A DNA stretch of 64,000 bases from Allantophomopsis cytisporea (Eukaryota > Ascomycota > Leotiomycetes > Phacidiales > Phacidiaceae). The notes below the pieces were generated by a model. That model searched no databases. It was not told the origin of the DNA and saw only the letters and a list, made by a program, of their open reading frames with translations. Within the stretch, counting starts at the first letter, position 1. Each line of letters starts with the position of its first letter. The DNA is taken from positions 1,116,001-1,180,000 of the forward strand of contig CP103037.1 in NCBI GenBank assembly GCA_024752435.1, given 5' to 3'. The position numbers were made by a program, and so were the translations under genes. Positions 1 through 11,908 of this stretch are shown here, piece by piece.

Positions 1-539
1 GAAGCCAGCAACTTCTCGTATTTCAAGTATACATACAAGCCAAACGATGAAAGCACAATATCCAGCTTTTGTAGAATGATAACCAGGCCACTTTTGGTAT
101 AAGTATCAGGCTTAGAAACAACAATAGACGAGGCCATCATTCCAAGACCCCAGAGCAAAATACTCGCACGAAGAAGAACAAAGATGATGGCGTGCAATCT
201 CCTAGTTGGAGGCCGCTCTCTACCAACGTCTTCGTTTCTTTTTGCCGCAAGCAGGTACAAACCAACATATACAAAATTGAGAAGTGTCTGTTGTGCCCTT
301 GAGTCATATGCATTTTGAGATCGCGTTCAAGAAGTACATACTGTGAAGACAAACAGACCTTGACATGCACTGATGCTGGATGTCAGGTCTCTTGTTAAGC
401 ATATCGAAACCGCTACAATAAATGCAACAGTAGATGTGGCGGCAAGAACCACTGTAAAACTGAAGACGCTCCGATGGCCGGTGGATGTTGGAGTCTTAAT
501 CATGCCTTCGTCTGGCCTACCCAGTACTGAAAAGGACAT
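1..539 (-). CDS. Multi-span membrane protein of unknown function, 3' end cut by window edge
   Basis: Two exons are visible: 342-539 (66 codons, start ATG at 539) and 1-287, joined by a 54-nt intron (342/341 GTATGT donor, acceptor AG before 287). The frame is open to the window edge, so the C-terminus is missing. The product has about four hydrophobic segments: one in FSFTVVLAATSTVAFIVAV, one around GLFVFTTLLNFVYVGLYLL, one around IIFVLLRASILLWGLGMM and a shorter one around LDIVLSSFGLYVYL. Charged linkers such as KRNEDVGRERPPTRR separate them. The short N-terminus with no signal peptide and the closely spaced helices fit a small polytopic fungal membrane protein. I do not recognise the family. 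The acceptor was chosen because it alone keeps the hydrophobic frame; an earlier AG in the same intron shifts the frame. Confidence 0.6.
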
Positions 540-2164
540 CACGTACTGCGGAATAGCACGTCTCTGACCGTAAATCTGAGCAAATAGTGTATGGTTTCAG
601 TTGTTTCTAATAACAGGTTTATATCGCCGTTCTTTGGTTTTGATTGACAAATCTCAGACTATGTTTCCGGAAGATGAAGTGTAGTTGCAGGTCGTGTAGA
701 GTCGTATACGAAAGGATTATGTCTTATTACATGATAGCTGAGGGAGGGAATGGGAGGAGAGGGAATCAGAGGAAGGTCATGGAGAGAGGAAGTGAGGGGC
801 TTCAAATGGGATTCTGTGAGGGGTATCATGTCACATCTGAGAAGGGCTGGATAAGATAGGGTGAGGAATTTGAAGATGGCAGGAAAACGTGGGTTGAACC
901 AGAACATCGGTGTTTCCAGAACTTGTACCAGTAGACAGCATTCTCTGGCGCGGATGTCGCATTCCAGACTCGAGCCTCACCCCTTGCGCCAAACTAGGGA
1001 GGACTTGAAGATCCGATGGTAGTGAGGTATTGTTATGACTATCTTGATGAAAATCACCACTTTATGAATACGTTAAAAACGATAGCGTATCAAGGAAAAT
1101 TCTAGCTGAGAAGAAAAAATATTTTGTGATGGTTCATTATTAGTGCAATGACATTCGTAGAAGTGTTGACCTGATTTAAGGATGGAAATATATGTGTAAG
1201 CGAAAACCCCTTTTTAACACAACACTCAAGAATTTTATATTCATTCGATTCTCGGGCGCATCTCTGGGCTGAGAAACGGGTAATGAGATAGATGATGTGA
1301 TACTAAGCTAATTGAAAGAAGACTTAAAGCAGGTGAGGTAAAGTTGGCAGTGTTTGTTATGCTGCGTGAGCTTTTAATAAGAGTAGAAATAAGCTTGACG
1401 CTTGAAAATTTATTATAAAATAGTTAGGAGTGATGAGTTGATTTTAGTGCTTTATGGATAGTAGACAAAACGTGGCACGTAAACGTGTTTTGATTGTTTT
1501 GGTGAACCTGCAAAATGAAAAGCCTCACATATATCATCAGGGCAGACGAAAAATTGCCAAAACAATACAGAGCTTTCAGTGCTTGTGGGATACTGTCCAA
1601 CCCGGTTCTTATATGCCTGTTGCTATGTGAACACAGGGATGTAGCACTCTTAGCAGCTCAGTCATGAAGTAAGAAATATCCAATACTCTAAGAACACAGA
1701 GAAGAGCAAAAGCCAAGTAAGAACAAGGAGTTATTGCTCGCATGTAATTCTCATTATCACTACCACTGCCATAGTATATGATTTCATATCACCATTGTTT
1801 GCGAAGTAGTGCAAGAAAGCAATACGATTCATCGGAAGAGCGACTGCAATCGATACTGATTTTGGAGAGTCTGTTGACCATTTCCAATACATACTAGCTG
1901 TATAATCTGGCTTTGTAAATACAATCACTAGTCACTTGATATCAGGGACCTGTTGTTAATAGAGAAGTCTAGTAGCTTGTCTGTGTCTCTACAACCTGTA
2001 AAATTCCGATTCTAGCAGATAATTGCATCAACACCTATAACACGAAATTTAGTCGAAGAATCCTAAGGTATCCAAAGCACAGGAAAGAAATCCCTCCAGA
2101 GTGAACAGACTTGATCGTAAATGAAAATGCTCGCTCCTCCTAAAACCTAAATCTAATCTCAGTC
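540..2164. other. Intergenic region, no gene recognised
   Basis: About 1.6 kb, AT-rich by eye. The only open frames are short, low in hydrophobic/charged patterning and without convincing splice partners. No repeat or RNA gene was recognised. It separates the convergent or tandem minus-strand genes on either side. Confidence 0.6.
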
Positions 2165-2690
2165 CTAATCCCAATATCCCTCCTCTTCTCCTCTCAAGGG
2201 CGCCAAACCGATCATCTCGAATCTAGGACTTTCGATGCGATAGTTAGTCAATACAAACTCGTTGGCCACCAAGAGTGAGATATGTGCTCTATAAGAAAGA
2301 ACAAAACCGTCAACAAGAAATCTCTGAAGTTATCCACACACAACCCCTAGCACAAGCAAAGTACAAAGGCAATGACAATCAGAAAAGGGGAAGAAAGGGA
2401 GGAAGAAACTTACTAGCTAGCTTCTTAATGTAAATACGCTTCAGATGGCGGAGACGCAACTCCAAACTCTTCCGTCCGACATTGGCGCTGCATGTTGTAT
2501 AACTCAAGGTATTTTCAATAGCTATTCGAACGGCAGTCAGAAGTGCTTCCATTGGGACCAAAATGCTATAACCAACGAGATATGCCGGATCTCTGCAGAG
2601 ATATCGTAGATGTATGTTGCCCCACAAGAGCCTCAATCTGTTTTTAAGTCCCGGAATCGTTCTGCGTCTGTCAATTATTGACACGACCAA
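2165..2690 (-). CDS. 3' part of an unresolved multi-exon hypothetical gene
   Basis: The last exon (2165-2286, stop TAG at 2165-2167) reads cleanly through HISLLVANEFVLTNYRIESP and ends GEEEGYWD. It joins an upstream exon ending at 2414, whose strong GTAAGT donor lies at 2413-2408, through a roughly 127-nt intron. The phase fits (one base plus two). The upstream exon encodes a hydrophobic stretch (VGYSILVPMEALLTAVRIAI) followed by a basic segment (LRHLKRIYIKK). It has no ATG, and its 5' limit could be an acceptor near 2656 or 2603. Further upstream, to about 3000, other open minus-strand pieces exist, for example one starting MVINPFGCSALGF, but I could not join them in phase. The function is unknown. 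The gene might also be a pseudogene. Confidence 0.35.
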
Positions 2691-3206
2691 GCCAGGGACC
2701 TACCATGAGCACGACTACTCCAGCAAGTAACGATAGTGTGGGATTACATCCTATGCTGGTACTTATGTTCCGAGTTGTAAGTCACCTGATTGGCCAGAGG
2801 CCAGCAAAAGCAACATCCCCCAGCAAACGCCTAGATGATGGGGCTCCACCTCTGCATATATGCCTTCTGAGAACTCCAGTACTCTATGATAGGTGAGAGT
2901 ATGGTGCTACTCCAGCGGCCAGCCCCACTCCCGAACCATAAATCACGATGTCGGTATTGGCTACAGAAAACCCCAAAGCAGAGCAGCCAAAGGGGTTAAT
3001 CACCATGTATAAATGTCAAGGGGTTTCATTAAAAATATTCTCACTTGCGGATGATTCATGCTCGCCGACTTGGTTTGTTCATTAATGATTTTCACTCGCC
3101 AGCGACCGAATCCTAAATACCCTTACGTCCCATGTCTCATATGACATGCAATCCCTGCAAAGTATATTCCAAACCCTCAAATCTATCAGCAATCTAACCT
3201 AAACAT

Positions 3207-6041
3207 TTAGAAGATCCATGTGAAAGATTTCTCAACGTCGAAAGAAGTGGTTTGGCTGAATTAGATGTCAATTACGTGCACGCGATGTGGAGGAATGGGG
3301 GACTTACCGGATATCGATACTACTGGCTCCAATCCAAACCTCAAAAGTGCCTTCTTCGGCAATCCATGAGTTCAAAGAAGTATCGTAATAACCAACCGAG
3401 TACTTGTCGAGAGTCAAGGTAACATCCTTCGTCTCGCCAGGCTGCAAGAAAACCTTTCCGAAAGCAGCGAGTTCCTTGATTGGTCTTGGGAGTCTACTCT
3501 TGACATCGTGGATATATGCTTGAACGATCTCTGCTCCTGCGACCTTGCCGGTGTTGGTGACTGGAACAGTGACTTCAAGAGTTGAACCATTTGTAGAGGC
3601 GAGAACTGAGGAGCTGATGGAGGCTTTTCCGTAGGAGAAAGTAGTGTAAGAGAGACCGTGTCCAAAGGCGAAAAGAGGCTTTGTAACTACGGAATCGTAA
3701 TGCCTGTAGCCGATGTACAAGCCCTCTCCATAAAGAACCTTGCGATTCTCTCCTGGCCAGTTGTGGAAAGTTGGGTTGTCGGAGAGGTGAACTGGGAAAG
3801 TGGTGGGTAATTTACCACTGGGGTTTACCTTTCCGAAAAGGACGTCTGTGAGAGCATTACCAGCCTCTTGGCCTTGGTACCAAGCTTGAACGATAGTTTG
3901 TGCTTGAGGAGCCCATGACATAGTAACGGGAGAGCCAGATTGGTTGACAATGATCGTCTTTGGGTTAGCTTTGAGGACCGCCTCAACAAGACGATCTTGA
4001 CTGCCGTTCTTTGGCAGATCCATCGTCTTGCGATCATAACCTTCGCTTTCCCACTCAGCATCCAAACCAACAATGACGATGGCAACGTCAGATGACTTTG
4101 CCAGGTCAACAGCTTCTTGCAGATGATCTGTGTTGTCCTCAGGTACGAAGCCAATTCGCATACCACCGTTCTCATGAGTCAGTCCCTTCTCCTTCTTCTT
4201 GATTTCAGGGCGAATCTCGTTTGTCGTTTCGCCGATGATTTCGTATGGTTTGCCTGCTTCCATCTGTACATTGATAATAACATCTGTCGAGCCGCCAAAC
4301 ATAGCTTCGCCCGCCTCAGTCCAATCCCAAAGGTCAACAACCTGTTTGCCATTGACGAACAATCTACCTGGACCTACGGCAGAAAAGCTGAGCGTGTGAT
4401 TACCAGAGGTGTCGGGGGTAAGAATGGTCTTGGCTCTTGCAGACCAGACGCTCCCAACCTCCTTTGGCACGGAATCCCACAAAAAGAGCTCTGTGGTAGG
4501 TCGGTGTTCCACGACCGTTGGCTCGCCCTCAAACTTATCTCCAATGTGGAAATCCAGCACGACACCGGGCTTTCCGTCTGCAGTCTTGACGTACTTATCT
4601 GCCACAGGAAGCCACTTGTAAGTCACAGCTCCAAGGGCATAGCCGACCTCATGGCCTTCAACAGACTTGATACTATCAAGTGGAAGAGTGTTGTAATATG
4701 GGTTGAGACTGGCACTTCCACCACCACCAGCAATAGCTCTAGCAGCATTCGGGCCAATGACCGCGATCTTCTTATCGGTTGGTTTGATTGGTAGGAGGCC
4801 ACCGTCATTCTTGAGCAAGGTGATACCCTCAGCACCAGCACGACGGATAAAAGCCCGACGTTCTGGAGTGTCGTCTATTCTCTCCGGAGCTTCTGGGGTC
4901 AAGTCATAGCCCTTGACACGCTCAATTAGGTACAAGACATTAGCTGCGGACTTTTCGACAGCTTCCCTGCTTAGCTTGCCGTCTTTAACCGCTTGAAGAG
5001 CCTTCTCGCCACGCCACTTGTTGCTGTATGGCATTTCGACGTCACAGCCTGCCTCGATAGATTCTGCAATAGAGTTTACACCGGTCCAGTCGGACATGAC
5101 AAGGCTTTACTTTAAATTAGTATCATGTATGGCGAGCATTGAAAGAATACTGGCTTACCCATCATATGCCCATTCACCACGAAGGATATCTTTCAGTGTA
5201 TGCTCGTTCATATCTGCATGCACACCATTGATCTAGTGGCAATATCATTAGCACATTGAAAAGGAAAGTGTCGAGGTTATACATACTAAGTTATAACTAC
5301 TCATTACCGCCCAAGGATTTGCTTCGCGAACGGCAATCTCGAATGGGCGGAGATAGAGTTCTCTCAGGGGTCTCTCTGCAACCTCCGAACTGACATTGAA
5401 ACGGTCTGTTTCTTCTTCATTGGCTAAAGTCTTTATTAGCAAGCAGAACCCAGCATCTCTTCCACGAACAAGACTCACCAACGAAATGCTTGATAGTAGC
5501 ACCGATACCCTTCTCCTGTAAACCCTTGATGTATGACACAGCAAGTTTTCCAGTGAGCAGTGGGTCCTCAGAGAAACTCTCAAAGTTTCTTCCACCAAGA
5601 GGTCCTCTGTGCAAGCAAACAGTGGGCGCAAGTAATACATCTGCAGATCTAGCTCTAACCTCTTCGGCGAGGTGATTTCCCAGCTCGTGAATGAGTTTCG
5701 TATCCCAGGTAGCGGCTAAAGAGATACCGCAGGGGAACAAAGCTGCCTTGAAGATATTAGTGGTTTATCCTAAATTGGAAAATGGGAAATTCACTTTTGT
5801 GCCACCAGTGAAGATACCTCCTCTCGCACCATTGGGCCCATCTGAGGTTTTGATTGCTGGAATACCCTTCTCCGGAATAGCTACGGTTCTCCAGAAGTCC
5901 GCAGCGCGTAGGAGAGAAATCTTGATACACGTCAGTGACTAGTCGTGAAGAATGTCAAGTTCAACTAACCTGTTCTTCTAATGATAGCGAGGCAGCTTTG
6001 GCCTTAGCACTTGCTCTGGGATCTAATCTGGCGTCTCCCAT
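3207..6041 (-). CDS. GH3 family beta-glucosidase with PA14 domain
   Basis: Seven exons: 5970-6041, 5795-5920, 5746-5479, 5423-5287, 5232-5159, 5104-3308 and 3255-3207, giving 840 aa in one closed frame. The enzyme hydrolyses beta-glucosidic bonds. The N-terminal GH3 barrel contains DFWRTV, TSDGPNGARGG and KHFVA. The nucleophile Asp is about residue 231 in VMSDWTG. A PA14 insert follows (from HIGDKFEGEP to LFVNGKQVVDLWD), inside the second GH3 domain that also carries DAEWESEGYDR. The C-terminus is a fibronectin-III-like domain starting near VTVPVTNTGKVAGAE. There is no signal peptide, so an intracellular enzyme of the bglI/bglH type is likely. The apparent stop at 3304-3306 lies inside a GTAAGT donor. 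A 49-nt last exon adds a tail ending EKSFTWIF, as expected for this family. Confidence 0.93.
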
Positions 6042-9000
6042 TTTTGGAACCACTGTATATCTAATCTCGATTGTTAAGTCCTCTCAAATTTTATTGTTTG
6101 ATTTCAATAATCCAACAATCTCGGTGTATGGTGGGATGCACGTGATAGTGACTTGGATACGGATAGCTTCGCCTGGAAAGTGGATGGTTCAAAGGCCGAT
6201 ATCACGATGCAATGCAACGCTTTTCGAAACCGCACAACGGCTGTGGGGATTTCCGATGAACCTAATTGAGGAGCTTGCTAGATTTACAAAGGAGTTCTGA
6301 GAGAGACAGAGCGGGAAAGGAAGAGCAGATGTATTCATACTTATCTATGTCTGGAACGGCCGTTGATGCTCCGCAATTCTGGCCGGTAGAATGTCGGATC
6401 TCAGGTTAGATATTGTGCTCTGGTCTGGTGGTGGCTAGGTGTTATTACTAGCACCTATCACGACAGCAAATCGGCGGGTCTTACAGCGAAGCATCATGGC
6501 TGAAACGAAATAATGCATGCTGGTCACTGCTTGTTTGGATAAACATGTTTGTTTGGATAAATTGCCGAAGATATGTATCTGATAATCTAATATGTTGATA
6601 ATGTGAAAAGATATGTGGGATGATACAGCACAAGGTATCCGTGGCGCTTGTAGGTATGCGTATCTGCAAGGATCTGCTAGATAGAGTGATGATATGCTTT
6701 TTGCTTTGAGAGTGGGCGTGTGAGTTGCAAGCATGCAAGTTGAGTTGAGGGGCATGGAGATCCGGATGGAGGTGGGATTGAGGCTGTTCAGATGGTTCTT
6801 TCTATGCCGCGGCGATACGTAGTAAACTAAGTTGTGACGGAAAGGATCTGATTTGATTGTGTACTGCGCAAGATACTCACTCTACTTCGTTCACTCGCTC
6901 TCGCTCTCGCTCTCACTCATATCCATAGACAAGAGTTGGATCAGCATTTTTTGGTCTTATTCATACACTCCACAGAACACATATGTCAGAGCTCGGATCG
7001 TACTACAATATGTCATATATGGAACGGAATTGTACTGGTACACACTACATATGTATCGTACATCTGTTCGTTCATACGAGGATGAAAGCTACGTAGTACA
7101 GTATCGACTTTTTTTTTATGTAGCGCCACTCTGCAAGGGTCTGTGACGACCATGTGGTTCGCTGGTGGGGGTATTGGATCAACATATGAACGTGGAAGCA
7201 ACGCTTGCAGTTGCACATGAACAGGATGTAAATACATAAGGTAGTACAAGTACAAGTATGAAGGTAATGCCAGGTAGGTAAGGTACATATGTACATACAT
7301 CCTACCATAGAAGTGAGGGGCGGGTGAACTTCGGGGATCCGAGAAAAGGTACAGAGTTTATTAAATGCAGCACTACAATGACAGCATCTACCTCATACAT
7401 ACAGACAGTATCTACTCGTGAAGTGAAGAGAGTGAGGGGTGAAATGATCATCTCATGAGATATCAACATCCCCTTCATCACGACATACGAGTCCAGGCTG
7501 ACGAATTACAATTAGGGTCCATAACATACAGAGAAGACCCAAAACCCAATTCTCAAAAGACAAATCGAGGGAGGCATAAAAGGAAAAGAAATGGAAATCG
7601 CTAGAAACACAATCATATATACCTAGCTCCTAACAACAGCAGCAGTAGATACGTAAGTAACGAATATGTAAGTATTATCGTCGGCTTTTCTTTTACCCCA
7701 TCTTTATCTACCTTACTCACACAGTACTAGTAAGGTAGTCAGTTACTATGTACGCCTCGGTACACACAAAGAAAGTATAAACAACAAACAGCCGGTAATC
7801 CAAAGTAATGGATGAGACTGGACCATCTGCGGCACAAGAGCTGGACTTGTACTCAGACTCAGAGTCAAAGTCAGACGCGCCGCATTCAAAACCACACACC
7901 CCGTTTTTGGTTCTCCCGGGTTTACGGGCCGGTTGAATAATGCTAAGTACTTAAGATGGTGGACACGAGCTGTTTCGTTGGAAGGAAACCCGGCCAAGAA
8001 CGAGCACACCATCTCTGTCAGCCCAGAGACCCTGCATGCATGCGTCAGGAAAACAGTCCCTCCCCATACATACCTTAATATGCTCTCTCTGATCTTGCCC
8101 CGACCAAGCTCACAGCGAATTTCATTTCATGTTTAATCTAATCCGCATATCTGAAATAAGCGCATCAGCTGCACATGGGTGTTTGTAATGAGGAGGAGCG
8201 CGCAGAAACGGCCCTGCATGATTGTAGGAATGTGTCTTTTGCCGCGATCCGATTGATGGAAGAAGAGCGCGCACGTTTTACCCAGCGTGCCGTCAGGTGA
8301 CTCAATTGGGTTGAACTGTGGAAGAACACCCTGCTTCCACAGTCATGGTCAATGTCTGGAAGGGCTCAGTGATGAAACTGCCACGTGATACCACTTTAAA
8401 TTCGAATCCATAGAGTATAGAAATCAATGATAACTCTTTATTTATGGAAATCCTTACCATAAGCCTCCTCAATTATTACCAGATGGCATACAAAGACCTG
8501 GATACTTTTTAGAAGTGTTTCAATCACTTTCCACCGTGGTGCAGGCTCGAATGACCGATGTAGACCAGCGATTTCGCTGTGAATATCAATAGGCACAGGA
8601 GTAGAGACGAGGTCCAGTAGAAATTACAGCACCCGCACTTTTGCATGAATTACAACTTATTGATTTCCAAGCATAGCATACAGAATTATATCTAATTGAT
8701 ACTTATCCAGTAGTTTTTTTCTACTCTATGTACCTAGCTATCATCACCAAAATTCTCTATTCAGCCATAATTAGTTGTTAGACTATATATTGGCTCATTC
8801 CTCAGATTAATCAAACTTGGTATCATGTTTGAAAGGTAAATATAATATATACCCTCATCCTTACGTGCTTTCATTCTTCCAATGGTGAAGATAATCAAAC
8901 TGGCAATTTGTAGGACCTCATCTATTTCGGCAACGATGACCATAAATATATACTAATGAAGTACATATCCGGACGAACTGAAGGAAAAGGTTTAAATAAA

Positions 9001-9385
9001 TAATCTATTATTTGAGTGAGGATTTGATCAATATCTTTATCTGTTTGTAGTCACCGCATCGAGGAGTGCCTATTTTGAAGTTTCGATGCTTTCTTTGTAG
9101 TGGTAGGCGCGTTTGACATCGTTCTCGAACGTCAGGGTTTGCGTTAAAATGACAATTTCATGATTTATTTCAACCATCAACTTGAACATTCTAACAATCA
9201 CCTTAAACACAACCTACCATACTTCAAACCACACAGCGCTTTCTGACGGGTTTCAACCAGAAGTACAACGAGCACAAACTTTAGTGTCCCGCCTCAATAT
9301 CTAATATCAAACACCAACTCAGCACCAAACCACACCAGATTTTCTAAACCCTCACGCAACCCTCGTCTCAGTAGCTGGCTACGTG
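6042..9385. other. Long gene-poor region
   Basis: 3.3 kb without a supported gene. It holds a CTCTCG microsatellite (about 6894-6918), many short GTA/CATA-rich motifs around 7200-7300, and scattered short ORFs with no family resemblance. It includes the promoter of the GH3 gene (right of 6041) and of the gene at 9386. Confidence 0.6.
6894..6918. repeat. (CTCTCG)n microsatellite
   Basis: Roughly four copies of the hexamer CTCTCG/CGCTCT in direct succession, seen in the raw sequence upstream of the GH3 beta-glucosidase gene. Confidence 0.7.
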
Positions 9386-10063
9386 ATGTCCTCTCCAGCA
9401 ACCCTCCAAACCGCGCAGCATAGTGACCCCAGCGTACGAGGGCCAGCCGTGCTAATAAACTTTGGGTCGCACCGCACAGCAACATTGGCTGACTCTTTCC
9501 ACGCAACGACCTCACCCTTTCCCGGATCCGCAGCTCCAGCACCAGTGACAATCTCCACTTTGCTCGGCCTGCCGTTGCTCGCCGTCAAGATCGCCAATGG
9601 CACGCCTATGCAGAACGGCGAGCGTGGGGAGGGGGGCGAGACCAATCATCAGCAGCACGAGCAAAGTGCGGGGGCGGGGACGGGGTCAGCACCAGCGTCC
9701 GGATCTGCTTTGGCGGCAAGGCGTGGTCCCGCGGGAGCAGCACTATTCGTTGTGACGGCGGTCACGAGCGCGGCGTTTGGGCGTGTAGATGAGGAGTGGG
9801 CTTCAGCGGAGGGCGTGGTGGTGTGGAGAGAGGATGGGAAGGAACTTGCAGTGCAGCATGTTGAGGCGCTTTGTGCGTATTGTAATGAGGACCTTGGGCC
9901 AGCCTTTGATTTCTCGGCTGAGATGGGCGATGATGAAGTGCTGCGGGAGGATGTACTTGGCTTGATCTCCCGGGAAAGGTTTACTGGATTTTGGGAGGTT
10001 TATAAGACCAAGCAAAGTCAGAGGGAGGGGTGGAGGAACGTAAGGGGTTCTTTTGAGGTGTAA
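9386..10063 (+). CDS. Hypothetical protein, 225 aa, single exon
   Basis: A 226-codon frame opening with ATG at 9386. The N-terminal half is low-complexity, rich in Ala, Gly, Ser, Pro and Thr, with a patch of Gln/His/Glu (GGETNHQQHEQSAGAG). The C-terminal 90 residues look globular, with patterned hydrophobics and acidic residues: VDEEWASAEGVVVWREDGKE, LCAYCNEDLGPAFDF and SRERFTGFWEVYKTKQ. One CxxC-like pair (CAYC) is present. The locally high GC at third codon positions, compared with the flanking AT-rich DNA, supports coding. The opposite strand also has open frames here, but none as long. I recognise no family. It may be a lineage-restricted protein. Confidence 0.6.
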   Translation: MSSPATLQTAQHSDPSVRGPAVLINFGSHRTATLADSFHATTSPFPGSAAPAPVTISTLLGLPLLAVKIANGTPMQNGERGEGGETNHQQHEQSAGAGTGSAPASGSALAARRGPAGAALFVVTAVTSAAFGRVDEEWASAEGVVVWREDGKELAVQHVEALCAYCNEDLGPAFDFSAEMGDDEVLREDVLGLISRERFTGFWEVYKTKQSQREGWRNVRGSFEV

Positions 10064-11035
10064 TTGAGAACTGTATGCTACGATGGGTGAGTTGGAGACA
10101 TAGAACACGAGATTATAGTGAGCTAGATAGCCTTGCTAGGTAACTATTTGTATTTGATGCTGCCAGATACCTTTCAAGACGTTCTATGAGCAGCTACGTC
10201 ACGTGGGATCTTGCATTCCATCGTGCTCTGTCATCTCATATCGGCAGAACATAATTACTAGCACAGCAACAATAGCTATCATGTCGCAAAGTCAGATTCC
10301 TGAGGGATAGTAACAACCGTCAAGAGTATATGGACGTGTTGGGCATGGGTGTCTATCTGTGTATGATTTTCTGGGACTGAGCTGCTTGTACTTCCTGAGG
10401 CTGGGCAGGCTGGGTAAGACTACCAAACAGATATTTCTTAAACATGGCAAATGGAATATTAAGTCTTTGATCATACTTTCTCCAGTTCGATATAGTGCTG
10501 CAGAGTATGGAAGGAGAGTCCTTAGTAGGGCAGGAGGGCATGAGGGACAGGTTGTCTGTGTATGAATACCATGGAATAATTCTGCACGATGATATATATG
10601 GTAGGTATTTGTATTGAGTTGTACGTAGGAGTGTGAGTGAAGATAATCATGGTGGTAGGTGGTGATGCATAGATATGCAGATCTAATCTAATCTCTCAGA
10701 CGACAGGGTAGAAGCTGTTCCGTTTTGGCTGTACTCCGAAGCAATCAGCCACAGGCACGAAGAATATGATGCAAGACACTACAGGGGCAGCGCACGAGGG
10801 CTTTGGAGCTCATCAAGCCGATAAACGTCTCCAATTTCGATAGCGTAGTTAGCTTTCGGAGTACCGCAAGCTCACGTTGAGATGAAGCTTCTCGAAGCTA
10901 TGAAGGCGGTAAGGCATAAAGCTACTAAATGACGGCACGAAGTAAAGTATGGACCTTGAGGAATGTTGGAAGACGTAGAGCCGCGCGCAACGGCGCCGAA
11001 GATGGGCAACGACATTTCACCGCAGTCACAGAACC
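10064..11035. other. Intergenic region, nothing recognised
   Basis: About 970 bases between two plus-strand genes. Only short, unconvincing open frames; no repeats seen. Confidence 0.6.
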
Positions 11036-11787
11036 ATGGCAACAGATGCACGGCGACGCCTAGTAAGTTCGGAGGCCTCGAGTGTGCACAGCAATGGCAG
11101 GGATATCTCTTCGCGGCCGTCATGGGAGACGGTGCTCAGTGAGCACGGAAACATAATCGACCAGCAGCTGGAGGCCACGCAGTTGCAGCAGATCGCATCA
11201 CAATACACGGTGGCGTCGGTTGCGGCGACGGCTACACAGACTCAACCTTCTGCATTATCGGATAGGAATAAAGCCGTTCAGTATGTCGAGACGAAGGTGT
11301 TCGCTCCCGTGCAGAGATTCTGGCGGCGACAGGTCAGCATCATCGTCGACCATGATACTTGTCGGGACCATTTGGCGCTGGAACGCACGTTTTTGGGCTA
11401 CCTACGCACGAGTCTAGTCTTTTCTACACTTGGAGTAACTGTTGCGCAGTTGTTCAGACTGCAGCATGTAGCTCATCCTAATGCTGTATTTGGATATTTC
11501 CAGCTAGGAACGCCGCTAGCTGTAATATGTCAATTTTTTGCTATTTACTCTCTGTTGCTGGGTGCTTTTAGGACTTGGCGACATCAGAATGCCATTCTGA
11601 GGGGCAAGGCTATTACTGGCGGATTTGAGGTGATAATGCTTGCTTTAGGGACGTTCTTAGTAAGTGAAGACCTCAAGGCTTATTGATTCAACATACTAAT
11701 ATGAAGTAGGTCATTGTGACGTTTTTTGTTCTCTTGGTAGCTGTGGATATGAGTAAGGAAAATGTGAAAATAAAGTACAAATCATGA
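11036..11787 (+). CDS. DUF202 family membrane protein
   Basis: Two exons, 11036-11659 and 11710-11787, give 233 aa. The 50-nt intron starts GTAAGT and ends TAG. The N-terminal 95 residues are polar and variable. The DUF202 signature begins at RDHLALERTFLGYLRTSL, where the conserved ER-T-x-LxxxRT motif is intact, and continues through three predicted transmembrane helices. The third helix is completed by the small second exon (VIVTFFVLLVAVDM). DUF202 also occurs in bacterial YidH and in the vacuolar VTC proteins. This protein has no SPX or polyphosphate polymerase domain, so it is a stand-alone DUF202 protein, probably of an internal or plasma membrane. The exact function is not known. Confidence 0.88.
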
Positions 11788-11908
11788 ATATTGTTAAGGA
11801 AATTGAAGTAGCGTTTTGATCAAAATCAAGATATATGGATAAATTTAGTTGTCAAATTAAGCAATGTATAATTCCAAACTGCTCAGTCTACATGCCAATC
11901 TTTAACTT

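Noticed and set aside
4117..4794. 225-codon plus-strand open frame
   Set aside because: Lies antisense within the large GH3 exon and has no domain; it is a shadow of the real gene.
6435..6755. 106-codon minus-strand frame near the GH3 promoter
   Set aside because: Composition typical of random AT-rich DNA; overlaps another minus frame of similar length with no preference for either.
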